44,720 nucleotides of DNA from assembly GCA_003833135.1 (NCBI GenBank), contig QZLH01000050.1, positions 1 through 44,720 of the forward strand, given 5' to 3'. Each line of letters starts with the position of its first letter. Position 1 is the first letter of the stretch. The notes beneath the pieces are model-generated. The model did not search any database and had not been told where the DNA came from. It saw nothing but the letters and a program-made list of their open reading frames with translations. A program made the position numbers and the translations under genes. The DNA is from Oehlia diaphana. Lineage: Eukaryota; Glomeromycota; Glomeromycetes; Glomerales; Glomeraceae. Below are positions 22,760-33,998 of this stretch, one piece after another.

Positions 22760-25700
22760 ATGTTTGTTGGTGGTAGCAACTATAATACAAGAGCAAACTT
22801 CCGAATCGGTGGACGCGGTGGGCGCGGTGGTGAAAGAGGAAGCTTTCGTGAAGGACGAAGCGGTGGAAGAGGAAGCTTTCGTGAAGGACGTGGTGGTGGA
22901 AGAGGAAACTTTCGTGAAGGACTTGGTGGTGAAAGAGGAAGCTTTCGTGAAGGACGTGGCGGTGGAAGAGGAAGCTTTCGTGAAGGACGTGGTGGTGGAA
23001 GAGGAAACTTTCGTGAAGGACTTGGTGGTGAAAGAGGAAGCTTTCGTGAAGGACGTGGTGGTGGAAGAGGTCATGATACGCCAAGACTTAGTATTCCTGA
23101 AAGAAAGAAATTGCAACAAAAAACTGCCATTGAAAATTTTAGTCCCCCTACATTAGCATATGGAGGTAGTGACCAATTAGTGTTTATTGTTAATGGAGAA
23201 CAGATTACTACCGTTTGGAAAAAAAAATTGTTGAAAACCCCTTGGCATCAAAATGATGTTAGAATTTTCATTTCTTCAGCATTAGTAGCAACTGATTCTC
23301 GAAAAGCCGGAGAATTAGTAACGGAATTAGGCAATGATAGAGGTCTAGAGAGATTAAGAGAAATAATGAATTTCCCTATGTCATGTGATGCGGGACTTGA
23401 TGATAGAAAATTATCCTTTCAATATGTTATATTACCTTTTTTGGGGTTACTGACAAAAACTGATATTACTAAGTGCATTTTGAAACATGTTGACGCCATA
23501 TTTATGCTTATTTATAAAAATCTCGTAAGTGTTATCGACGATACTAACTAAATGTGATAGATTATTTTTTTCTTTACGATTGATTCCTTTTTTTTTCTAA
23601 AAAAAAAACAGGACTCGTTCTTTCATAAGAAAGTGATGAAAATGTTGGAAACGCTTGTTTCACGTAATTCTATCGTAGATATTAACGTTGATGTGGATAA
23701 ATTATTTAAAACAGAACAATATTCATTCATTCCACCTTCGTAAGTAATAATTTTGACATACAGTACAATGTGCAGATATGCGAATCAAGCATAATATATT
23801 AATTAATTATTGTTTAATACGTTTGATAGTCTAGGAATATTTTTTTTGATAATTGTACGACTTCTTACGGAGTTATTACGTCGTATTAAAGAGGCATCCA
23901 CTAATGAGACAATGCATAATATTGTTCGTTATTTACAAGACTTAACGGCTAAATATAAACGATCACTTGAAAGACCACTCATTTCAAGAGACCCATTAAT
24001 TGATAATTTGGAGATCAGGAAATATTTTTTCGCGATACTAGATAACGAAATGAATATTATGATTGAAACAATAAATACTGAACATATTTCGGAAACTTCC
24101 AATGTACCTGATGAATCTTCTAATGATGATGAAAAAAGTCATGATAATGATTTTGAAAATATTTCAAAAATATCAATTATTCCTACAGAAGAAGAAATAT
24201 TATGTGATCAAGCTCCTTATTTACCTTCACTTTTTGACGAACGTCACACTTTACTAAATGGAGCGGCTAAATTACTTGATAGACAATTTCGCCTTTTAAG
24301 AGAAGACATGTTAAATCCAATTCGTGGTGGAATATCAAATTTTTTGACTTTATTATCCAAAAATTATTATTTCACTTTAAATAATAATGGTAGATTATCT
24401 AATGAGTTGGAGAATGTACTAAATAGAGGTGGTAAATATACTTATAATAAAGGTGCGAATGATAATGGCGATTTACAAGTATATGCAAATATAGAGTTTG
24501 CTAATGTTGGTTGTGATAGATGGAATGGTTTGTTTTGTACTCTAAAATTTATTCCAACTCATAATTCAACAAATATAAAGAAAATAAGAGAATATTGGCG
24601 AAACAGTAAAAGATTAAAACCTGGTAATCTCGTTGCTCTTTTATTACCAAATCCGAAATCCGAACGCGATTTTAATTTATATTCAATTTATTTCGGTGTA
24701 ATCATGTCAAGAGATGATATGACAGAAGATGAACGTATTAGAATACATATCAATTTTAATGACCTATCAATTTATCCTATTGCATTAAATGAAATTTCAA
24801 AACTTCGAAATTCAACCACAAAAAATAATTCAAAAAATTCGAATGAAGTAAAAATTTATATGGTAGAATCAACTAATATTTATTATGAAGCTTATCGTCA
24901 TGTTCTTACAACACTTCAAACTACCAAGCCTTCTTCTCTCCCTTTTAAACAATATTTAGCTCCTGAACTTGATTTCTGTTCGGAGAGCACTCACGTTAAT
25001 GTTGTTAATGTTAACCCTCCAAAGTATACTAGAGCACCAGGATTTCAATTTGATTTATCAGCTTTATGCGATAACAAACAGAATTTAACATTAAATGTCG
25101 CTAATAAGCATACTTATGATGACGTAGCAAAGAAAATTAATGCATATAGTAGATTGGATGAATCTCAAGGTAACAAAAAGATTTAATTTTTTTAAAAATT
25201 CCACATATAACGACATAAATTTTTATTAATTTATTCATTTTTTCAATTGTAGCTAAAGCATTGATATCTGCTTTAACACGCGAAATTGCATTAATTGAAG
25301 GTAATGAACGTTCTTTGAAAGACCAAAAAAAAAAAAGAATTAAATTTAACAAAATAATTTTTTACTTTTTTCATAATTATTAGGACCACCTGGTACCGGT
25401 AAAACTGTAGTTGGTATTGAAATAATGAAAGTATTATTGGCCGAAAATAATCGAGCAAATATTGGTCCTATTCTCACCATTTGTTTTACTAATCATGCTC
25501 NNNNNNNNNNNNNNNNNNNNNNNNNNNNNNNNNNNNNNNNNNNNNNNNNNNNNNNNNNNNNNNNNNNNNNNNNNNNNNNNNNNNNNNNNNNNNNNNNNNN
25601 NNNNNNNNNNNNNNNNNNNNNNNNNNNNNNNNNNNNNNNNNNNNNNNNNNNNNNNNNNNNNNNNNNNNNNNNNNNNNNNNNNNNNNNNNNNNNNNNNNNN

Positions 25701-28700
25701 NNNNNNNNNNNNNNNNNNNNNNNNNNNNNNNNNNNNNNNNNNNNNNNNNNNNNNNNNNNNNNNNNNNNNNNNNNNNNNNNNNNNNNNNNNNNNNNNNNNN
25801 NNNNNNNNNNNNNNNNNNNNNNNNNNNNNNNNNNNNNNNNNNNNNNNNNNNNNNNNNNNNNNNNNNNNNNNNNNNNNNNNNNNNNNNNNNNNNNNNNNNN
25901 NNNNNNNNNNNNNNNNNNNNNNNNNNNNNNNNNNNNNNNNNNNNNNNNNNNNNNNNNNNNNNNGTACCGGTAAAACTGTAGTTGGTATTGAAATAATGAA
26001 AGTATTATTGGCCGAAAATAATCGAGCAAATATTGGTCCTATTCTCACCATTTGTTTTACTAATCATGCTCTTGACCAATTCTTGGAGGTAATTTATACT
26101 TATTCAACATTAAAGATTTTATTCATTTTATTTCATCTAATTTAATACGCATTTTTTTCTTTTTTATGATTAGCATTTACTTGATAAAAATATAACAAAA
26201 AAAATAGTGAGATTGGGTACTCGAACAAAATCTGAAAAAATTAAAAATTTTATGCTAGGTAAAGTTAAACCTAAAAATAGTGATATCCCTATATTATTTC
26301 AACAATTAGAAAATATTGAACAAGAAGTTCAGGATATAAAAATATATTATAAAAGTCGTATAATGTGGAATGACGTATCTGAATATCTAAAGGATACTCA
26401 TAGAGATTTTTATAATAAATTTAGTAATGTAACTCATATTGATTTACCTAGTTGGGTCTTGGGAGAAAATATTATTGAAGAAATTGATGAAGATTCTGAA
26501 ACTGAAGATCTTCAAGAGAGTAGTGATGAAGAAATTGATGATGAAGAAATTGATGACGAAGTAACTGATGACGAAGAAACTGATGATAAAGGTTTTCAAG
26601 ATTACAGTAATAAAGAAAAAACTGAAGAATCTCAGAATGAATTTATTAAGGTTCAAGGAAGGAAGATGCACGAATTTGAAAAATGGTTAATTGGGGAAGA
26701 TATTAAAAAGATCGAAGAGAGAAAAGATCATTGGTTAAATAATGAAGAAACGGATTCAGATGATGATGAATTTATCAATGAAGAATTACAATTTGCAAAA
26801 AATTATGAAAAACCAAACACTGATCGTTCTTTAAATGAATTATTAGAGGATTGTTCAATTTGGAAAATGTCAAAAAAAGAAAGACAAAAACTTCATGATT
26901 ATTGGCGTGCAAAACTTGATGAAGAAAGATTATTTGATTTACAAACTATGCATGAGAGACGTCGTCAAGAGTTGAATGATATTTATGATGAGGAACGTCG
27001 TCAAATATTATTAAATAGTGATGTTATTGGTATGACAACAAGTGGTGCTGCTAAATTACAAAATTTAATTAAATATGTTGATCCTAAAATCATTATTTGT
27101 GAAGAAGCTGGTGAAGTTTTAGAAGCTCATATTCTTAGTGCGTTAACTCCTTCTACTCAACATTTAATATTAATAGGGGATCACAATCAGCTTCGACCTA
27201 GTGTTTCAACATATTCTCTTAGTATGGAATCACAAATAGGAGAAAATTATCAATTGAATAAATCATTATTTGAAAGATTTGTTGATGGTAATAATGCAAT
27301 TACAATTGAAAGAACTCGACTTTTAACTCAGAGACGTATGAGAAATGAAATTTCTGAATTAATCAGACGTACAATTTATGATGATCTAGAAGATGGAGAA
27401 AACACTGCTAAATATCCAAATATATATGGAGCTCAGCATAATGTATATTTTATCGATCATAATCATCCAGAAGATAGTTTTGGTGATTCCGGGACACAGT
27501 CTCATGTAAATATGCATGAAGTTAAAATGGTTGTAGAAATGGTTAAATATTTTGTTAAAAATGGATATACTAAACATGAAGATATAGCAGTGCTTACTCC
27601 TTATTCAGGACAATTGATCAAAATCAAGGATGCTTTATCTAAATCATTTTCCGTTGAAATTGATGAGAGAGATGCAGAGAATATTGCTGATATGGAGGGA
27701 GAAGAAAGTAATACTTCAAAACCATTAAATCAACGAGTTATATTAAGAACTGTTGATAATTTTCAGGGTGAAGAAGCAAAAATAGTTATCATTTCATTAG
27801 TTCGTAATTGTTCTGGTAATAAATATAGTTCTATCGGATTTCTTAAAAGCAAAAATAGAAGTAACGTATTATTGTCACGTGCTAAGGAAGGAATGTATCT
27901 TATTGGTAATTCTAAGTTGATGGCATCAAAATCTCTAGACATGTGGGCTAAGGTAGTTGATAACTTACACAAGCGTGATCCATCACAAATTGGTCCTGGT
28001 ATGCCAATTGTATGTAAACTACATCCTGATTGCAAAGAGGTTGTCACTAAACCCGAACAATTTGCCGAATTTTGTTCTCCAAATGGTGGATGCCGTAGTA
28101 TTTGTAATAAGCTACTTTCTTGCAAACATACATGTGTTGATAAATGTCATTTCAACGATCGCGATCATAAGAAATATAAATGTCGTAAGCCTTGTGAAAG
28201 ATTTAAATGTGGACATAAATGTCCAAAATATTGCTATGAAGATTGTGGAAAATGTAATGCTCCCGTTGAAAATGTTAGATTACCTTGTGGACATGCATTA
28301 CCAAAGGTTGAATGTTGGAGAGTTCAAGATAACGTTATGCCTAAATGTCGTTTTTCAATTGATGAGATTATATTAAATTGTAAACATCCATTACAAAATG
28401 TTGAATGTTGGAGAGTTCAAAATGATGATCTACCTAAATGTGAATCTCTAATTGATACTAGATTACCTGGATGCGAACACAAAAAAGACGTTGAATGTTG
28501 GAGAGTTCAAAATAATGATCTACCTAAATGTGAATCTCTAGTTAATACTAAATTATCTGGCTGCAAACACAAAAAAGACGTTGAATGTTGGAAAGTTCAA
28601 AATGATGATCTCCCTAAATGTGAATCTCTAATTAATACTAGTTTACCTGACTGCGAACACAAAAAAGACGTTGAATGTTGGAAAGTTCAAAATAATGATC

Positions 28701-31443
28701 TACCTAAATGTGAATCTCTAGTTGATATTCCATTACTTTGTGGACATACATTATATAGTGCTGAATGTTGGAGAAAGCAAAATAAAGAAAAAATTGAATG
28801 TAACGAACCTATTGTTCTTGAATTACCTTGTGGACATACATTACCAAAAGCTAAATGTTGTTTGGATAAAGATAAAGAAAACATCAAGTGTAAAACCTCT
28901 ATTGAAGTTCCATTACCTTGTGGACATACATTACCAGATGTTGAATGTTGGAAAAATAAGCATAGACAATTACCCAAGTGTAGGGCTTCTACTGTTATTA
29001 AGTTGCCTTGTGGACATGAATTACAAAATGTTGAATGTCATAAAAATGAAATCAAAGAAGAAATCAAATGTACCGCTCCTGATGATATTCAATTACCTTG
29101 TGGACATATATTAGAAAATGCTGAATGCTGGCAAAATAAAAATAAAGAAAAAATTAAATGTAATGCTACTAAGGATATTACATTACCTGTTTGCGGACAT
29201 CTATTACAAAATGTTGAATGTTATAGAGTTCAAAATGAAGAGTCATTTACATGCAAGTTTCCGGTTGATATTAAATCACCTGGTTGTGATCATACATTAA
29301 AGATTGAATGCTGCAAAAAAGATCAAAGTGAAAATATACCTAAATGTAATCATCTTGTTAAGACTAAATTACCTTGTGGGCATATGTCAGGATATGTTGA
29401 TTGTTGGGAAATTAAAGAGAAAGAAATCAAATGTAGTGCTTCTATTGATATTAAATTACGTTGTGGACATACATTACTAAATGTTAAATGTAGTGAAAAA
29501 GAAATACCTAAATGTAATGTTAATGTTGAATTTGAATTTCCATGTGGACATAAATTAAAAAATGTTGAATGTTGGAGGAAAGAATCACTCAAGTGTACGG
29601 AAAAAATCCCCAAAAAATTATCATGTTGTGAACACACTATTATCACTCAGGTATGCAAAATATTTTTTAGTTTATATTATAATATTTATGTTTTTAAATA
29701 CAGTAATTGTTTCTAACATTTAACTTTAATTTCATATTTTAGTGTTCTGAGTCAGTTGATAATATTCCATGCAAAAATAAATGTGGAAAACAATTAAGAT
29801 GTGGACATGAATGTTTAAATAAATGTCTTGGATGCCAAAGACGGTCTATGCCACAAAATTTCATTAAAGACAAAAAATTAAAAATTAAAGAAGCAATTCT
29901 TATCAGGAGAACAAGACATCAAAAGTGTAAGTTTACATGTAAAAACTTATTATATTGTGGTCACATGTGTAAACAAGATTGTCATACGGGTGAATGTCGG
30001 TCTTGTAATGACAAATGTGCGGTATCATGTGAACATACTAAAAAAGCATGTAATAAAGAATGTTCAGAACCTTGTGCTGTGTGTGCAAAACAATGTTCGT
30101 GGGAATGTAAGCATAAAGGAAAATGCGAGTTAAGTTGTGGAATTCCTTGTGATAGATTACCTTGTAATGTAAGATGTGATAAAAAATTGAGATGTGGGCA
30201 TACATGTGCTGGCGTTTGTGGTGAAATTTGTCCTCCTTGTGCTGACGCTAAATGTGCTCCTAAAGAAGTTAAAAATCAAGGTAATTTAATTGATATAATT
30301 CGTTATTTATAAATTTATTTGTTATTAACATGATTTGTTTAAAAAAAACAGTATCGGATAGAATCAATAAAACTACATTTAGTAAGGTAGATTGGAATAA
30401 AGAAAGGATGATTTTTCTTTCTTGCGGCCATATATATACAATGAAATCTATGGATGAGCATATGGGAATGAAAGATTATTATGAAGGCTCGATCGATGGA
30501 GGATGGACGTCAGTTAAGTTGCTTCCAACTTCAACAAGTGTAAAAGCATGTCCAGAATGTCAAACACCGATCAAAGATATTAAAAGATATGGAAGAATAA
30601 TTAAAAAATGTACATTGGATATTCAGAACAGGAAATTTATTACAAAATATGATGATGAATTAAGAAAAATTACCAAACGTATTAATACAATTTTTAACGA
30701 AATGAACAAAAGTAGAAATAAGTTAAAGAATGAATTACCTAATAATCTTATATTAAAACCAAAGGAAATAGTACTTAAAGAACATAATGTTGCATATAAA
30801 GGATTATCCGAAATTACTCCTTACTATTATTTTGAAAGTATTGCATTATATCATGGATTTGATGATAATAGTCAACAAGTTTGGCTTAGTCATGTTGGTA
30901 AATTATTAAAATATTATGAGGAATTGATTAACATTATTCGTTCCACAAAAAAACCACCTCATAAAAAAGCGTTTGAAGCAAGTTTGTAAGTATTCTATAA
31001 TAGTTAATTTTTATAATATTAATATTTTTATCAATTATTTATTCTAACTTTATTTAAATTTTTTCTTTTTTTTTTTTAGAAATATAAATGGAGGATCTAA
31101 AGCTTTCTTATCAAGATTAGATAATAAAATTCATTTGATTTATTTAGATGCGATTCTTGAAATAATCAAGATACAAAAATTCTTACAAAATGAAGTTTCA
31201 TTCATAATTAAAGAAATATCAATAAAAGAATCGATAACCGTAGGAACAAATGATGGTATAAGTATTAAAGAAGTTTGGCAAAATTTTGATAGAAGGTTAA
31301 AAGATTCTATTCAAAAACATCAATGTCATGGTATAGATAACATCAATAATACAATGAGAAGTCCCAATTACAATAACGTTGAAGAAGAATTTAAGAATAG
31401 TATTTCAAATAGATTGGATAAATTATGGAATGATAGTGATTAA
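22760..31443 (+). CDS. ZNFX1/NFX1-type zinc-finger SF1 RNA helicase (9 exons)
   Basis: Exons: 22760-23524, 23612-23739, 23830-25169, 25253-25300, 25384-26088 (interrupted by N), 26174-29650, 29743-30280, 30352-30985, 31080-31443. With the duplicated gap flank collapsed, the CDS is 7428 nt, 2475 aa, with all phases matching. Order: RGG repeats (26-102), helical N-terminal region, LLDRQFRLLRED conserved block (about 440-450), Walker A GPPGTGKT (761-768), an acidic Asp/Glu stretch (about 905-960), DVIGMTTSGAA, motif II EEAG (1115-1118), motif III GDHNQLRP (1140-1147), motif V DNFQGEE (1333-1339), motif VI SRAK (1373-1376), about 15 NFX1-like Cys/His repeats (about 1503-1964), more Cys-rich modules, then a RING-like SCGH...CPEC pair (about 2167-2211). 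Homologues (human ZNFX1, S. pombe Hrr1, C. elegans ZNFX-1) act in RNA silencing or antiviral sensing; a similar RNA role here is inference. A complete helicase motif set suggests activity. Confidence 0.93.
22835..23065 (+). repeat. 33-bp coding minisatellite (RGG/FREG repeats) in exon 1
   Basis: Seven 33-bp units encode RGSFREGRGGG or RGNFREGLGGE (residues 26-102). Units 2-4 and 5-7 form two copies of a 99-bp higher-order block that differ by about one base, so the last duplication is recent. RGG/FREG-type tracts bind RNA and favour phase separation in other proteins. The unit lacks stops in several frames, which creates long false ORFs on both strands. Confidence 0.95.
25393..26071. other. 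assembly gap (25501-25963) flanked by identical 108-bp copies inside exon 5
   Basis: Bases 25393-25500, starting inside the Walker A codons, are repeated exactly at 25964-26071. Removing the N run and one copy leaves exon 5 with 134 coding bases. This restores the reading frame to exon 6 and a continuous 2475-codon protein. The gap therefore looks like an unmerged contig overlap and not missing gene sequence. Confidence 0.9.
28264..29650 (+). repeat. array of about 15 NFX1-like Cys/His repeats, period ~90 bp
   Basis: Units of about 30 aa follow the pattern LPCGHxLxxVECWxxQ...KC. Four consecutive units (about 28380-28740) have an exact 90-bp spacing: GTTGAATGTTGGAGAGTTC or its variant starts at 28400, 28490, 28580 and 28670. 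These four also lose the CGH pattern for GCEHKKD-like cores. Other units are diverged. It is an in-frame tandem expansion of a zinc-binding module. Confidence 0.85.
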
Positions 31444-32158
31444 ATAGAAATTACAAGTTCATCAAACATAAAATGCATTAATAATTTTAACAATTAACAA
31501 AATTCATTTTAATTTAGAAAAAAAAAATTACATTATATAGAACAATATATTAAAATCTTTTATTTTTTATCGTAATAAAAACGCATCTATATTGATTGTT
31601 ATAACCATTTAAGGTTTTATATAATTAAGCATAATACATAATTTAATCACGTTTGCGAGCAGGTATGTTATGTGTGTTTTCACCGCTTACTCTTGGGATA
31701 ATATTTTTTACTAGTAAACCACTCGCTATATGTTATATAGCAAAGAGTAGCGCCTAATATTTTTATTTCTTTTCGTTAATTATTATCAATTCTTTAAATA
31801 AAATATAAAACATACTGTGTTTCATCCCAATTTTCATATTAACCCGCTAAAGGTTAAAAGAAAACTTGGTTTTAGGAAAGTACTCAGTTGGGTAGAAGAA
31901 TCTGATTATAAAAAAAATAAAAAATTTAGTACCTGTTTTTAAATTATTCCACGTCTTTATTGTAACGAAAATTAGACAATAGCGAATCATATGCTGATTG
32001 ACATGAGTAGGTTTAAATGTTAGTATGTTCCAATCCCAAGATTTCGAGATAATATAGTATCACATTTGCGGATGAAAACACGTTTGTGTAATTGTAAATG
32101 TTCTTCTCTAATGTTATAAGTTTGATTTCAATTGTTCGTTATCATTGAATGACCTAAT
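31444..32158. other. 3' flank of gene A, noncoding
   Basis: AT-rich. AATAAA-like signals occur near 31574. An imperfect stem-loop lies at 31684-31752 and is listed separately. No gene seen. Confidence 0.5.
31684..31752. repeat. 69-bp imperfect stem-loop with a perfect inner hairpin
   Basis: Outer arms CGC(T)TACTCTT (31684-31694) and AAGAGTAGCG (31743-31752) pair with one bulged T. Inside, GCTATAT-GTT-ATATAGC (31725-31741) is a perfect 7-bp stem with a 3-nt loop. It may be a small repeat or a structured 3' region of gene A. Confidence 0.55.
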
Positions 32159-32159
32159 T

Positions 32160-32325
32160 ATAAGGAGTACAAAGAAATCCAGTGTGAAGCAATTATTGTG
32201 AATGATCACGCAACTCACTATTCTCATTGAATCTTTAGGTGAATGGTGCCCAAGTCACGGAGTTCCTGCAATTACAGGTGTTGACACTCGGTCTATCGTT
32301 CATTTACTTCGAAAGTTTAACAAAT
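32160..32325 (+). pseudogene. carbamoyl-phosphate synthase small-domain fragment
   Basis: Translation gives [20 protein letters not shown] followed by H. After a short deletion and frame change it continues as [20 protein letters not shown] then RSIVHLLR. This matches the carbamoyl-phosphate synthase small (glutaminase) region: the YSHW...SLGEW block and the GVDTR motif that ends the N-terminal CPS-A subdomain. Neither the glutaminase catalytic part nor any neighbouring exon is present. A stop and the missing YSHW-to-ESL residues show it is dead. Whether it came from the arginine or the pyrimidine (URA2-type) enzyme cannot be told from this piece. Confidence 0.75.
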
Positions 32326-32329
32326 TGCG

Positions 32330-32984
32330 TTTTTTCCTACAATTACAAATTGAAACTAATAATAAAAAATAGATCGTGATTTATTTGCTTATTCCCGTAA
32401 ATTTATAAGCCATTTAGATTTTATGAACAATCAAGCCATGGTTCAATTAAGTTATCTACTTGATAATATCGATTCCGAGAGTGATCTCTATCTAATTCTA
32501 TTCTATTGTATTAATAACACATTCAATTTATATAGAAATTTTAAATGTTTATTAAATAGTAATTTCATATGAATTATCTTGCTATATCAAAATTTCTGAC
32601 AGTCTTACGGAACGATAATTTGATCATTAAATTGAAACAATTAAAAATATTATGCAGTCAAAACTTTTAAAATTTATTTTGAACGTTCCTTTATTAAAGT
32701 CTATAGAGCAACATTGCCTTTTAGCCTCATTCCCTTAAAATATAACTTATTAATTAAAGTTGCCTGCCGCAAGTATTAATTACGGCATTCTGGATTACAA
32801 CTTGGATTGCAACACTGATTTAAAACTACGGCTTAAAGTTGTAACGTGCCGTATTAAAGTTGTAATACGTAATTATAATCGGCAAATTATAACGATAATT
32901 AAAATGTTCTAAAAATTTAGTTTAAAAATCAGGTTCTTGATTAGTTATTAAAAGATCAAAAACGTATTGTAAACGGAAAGCTAA
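32330..32984. other. intergenic, no gene seen
   Basis: AT-rich, with degenerate repeats of AAAGTTGTAA-type motifs at about 32755-32870. No coding region recognised between the two relics. Confidence 0.45.
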
Positions 32985-33420
32985 ACCCTTATATAGCTCC
33001 ATTAATGTGGTGGAATACATGTTTTCCATTACACCAAGTTCTGCAGCATGTGAACGAATGTTTTCATCTTTGGGATGGGCTATATGGAAAGCGCTGAACT
33101 CAAATAGATTAGAAGGATTGGCAAAGATTTATTGATTTAATCTATCAAATGCTGCAGAACAGTTTTATCAAACTCAAGAAGAAATTTCTCCTGAAATGGT
33201 AAAAAATATCATAGAAATAGTTTTTAACGAACTTGAGGAAGAAGCCTTTCTAGAAGAGTCAGAGAGTGTTGAATTGCCAAATCTAGCTGAGCACCTTCAT
33301 ACGGTTGATTTCCGATCTCAAATTTTTCACCTTAATGTAATAATGAAAGAGAGGAATATGGTGATGTATCTAGATATACGCATTTGTATACAATCATTTA
33401 TGAATAAAGATGATAAATAG
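32985..33420 (+). pseudogene. hAT-family transposase C-terminal remnant
   Basis: Around 33026-33130 the frame reads FSITPSSAACERMFSSLGW, then NRLEGLAKIY. This is the conserved dimerisation region at the C-terminus of hAT transposases (SSAxCERxFS followed by xLxxLxxI). A TGA at 33133-33135 interrupts it. The same frame then continues as FNLSNAAEQFYQTQ and an acidic tail to the stop at 33418-33420. An indel near 33080 puts LYGKR in another frame. Only the 3' end of the transposase remains; the catalytic DDE part is absent and no terminal repeats were identified. Confidence 0.8.
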
Positions 33421-33926
33421 TAACAATAATATTAATATTTAATACTTTCACAAATGAAAATCCTAAGAATTTTTATTAAAAATGTTCGCGTGATACAAAA
33501 AAATTATAAAATATTTAAATAATAAAACTGTGGTTAATCCAATTAAAACTGGTTGGAAAATTTCGGCAGCTCTACGACATTACGTCACAACCTTCCCAAC
33601 CATACGGCATGCAACACTATTATTATGTCTATTTATTTAATATTAATACCTTAACAGTTAATACCCAGTTTATTTTATAATATTCTGTTATTCTACTTTG
33701 TGACTTTTAAGGATTGCTGCATCAAACGGAATTTCCGTCAATGATTGTAATGATTAGGTATAAACGCTGCATATTGCGGCTTATTACAAATTTAGTTAAT
33801 CCAGATTATGAAATCCAAGTAATGCTACTTTTCGTGGCTAATTTTCTTGATAGACCTTAAAACGATTGTTGTACAAATTATAAAAAAGGTATCAATAATT
33901 ATTGATAAACAACAATAGAAAATTCG
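33421..33926. other. intergenic upstream of gene B
   Basis: AT-rich. GGTTGGAAA (about 33551) and TTCCCAACC (about 33594) form a short inverted pair. No gene seen. Confidence 0.45.
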
Positions 33927-33934
33927 TATATAAG
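33927..33934 (+). promoter_or_regulatory. candidate TATA box of gene B
   Basis: TATATAAG lies 65 bp before the proposed ATG at 33999, followed by a pyrimidine-rich stretch. Good position for a core promoter. However, TTTACAG directly before the ATG could be a splice acceptor, in which case transcription starts further upstream. Confidence 0.45.
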
Positions 33935-33998
33935 GAACGATTTCCCAGGCGAAAATCCTTTATTTTTTTTTTCTCGTGCTCATAATTGCATTTACAGT

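Noticed and set aside
22748..23156. Long open frames in two minus and one additional plus frame over the RGG repeat
   Set aside because: The 33-bp unit has no stop in these frames, so repetition alone makes them long. Only the frame from 22760 joins the spliced helicase.
25434..26145. ORFs of 178-227 codons across the N run
   Set aside because: Mostly undetermined residues. They arise because N is not read as stop; the true exon is 25384-26088 with the duplicated flank collapsed.
27957..29300. Alternative plus-frame and minus-frame ORFs over the zinc repeat array
   Set aside because: Shadows of the Cys/His repeat coding frame; they lack start context and exon structure.
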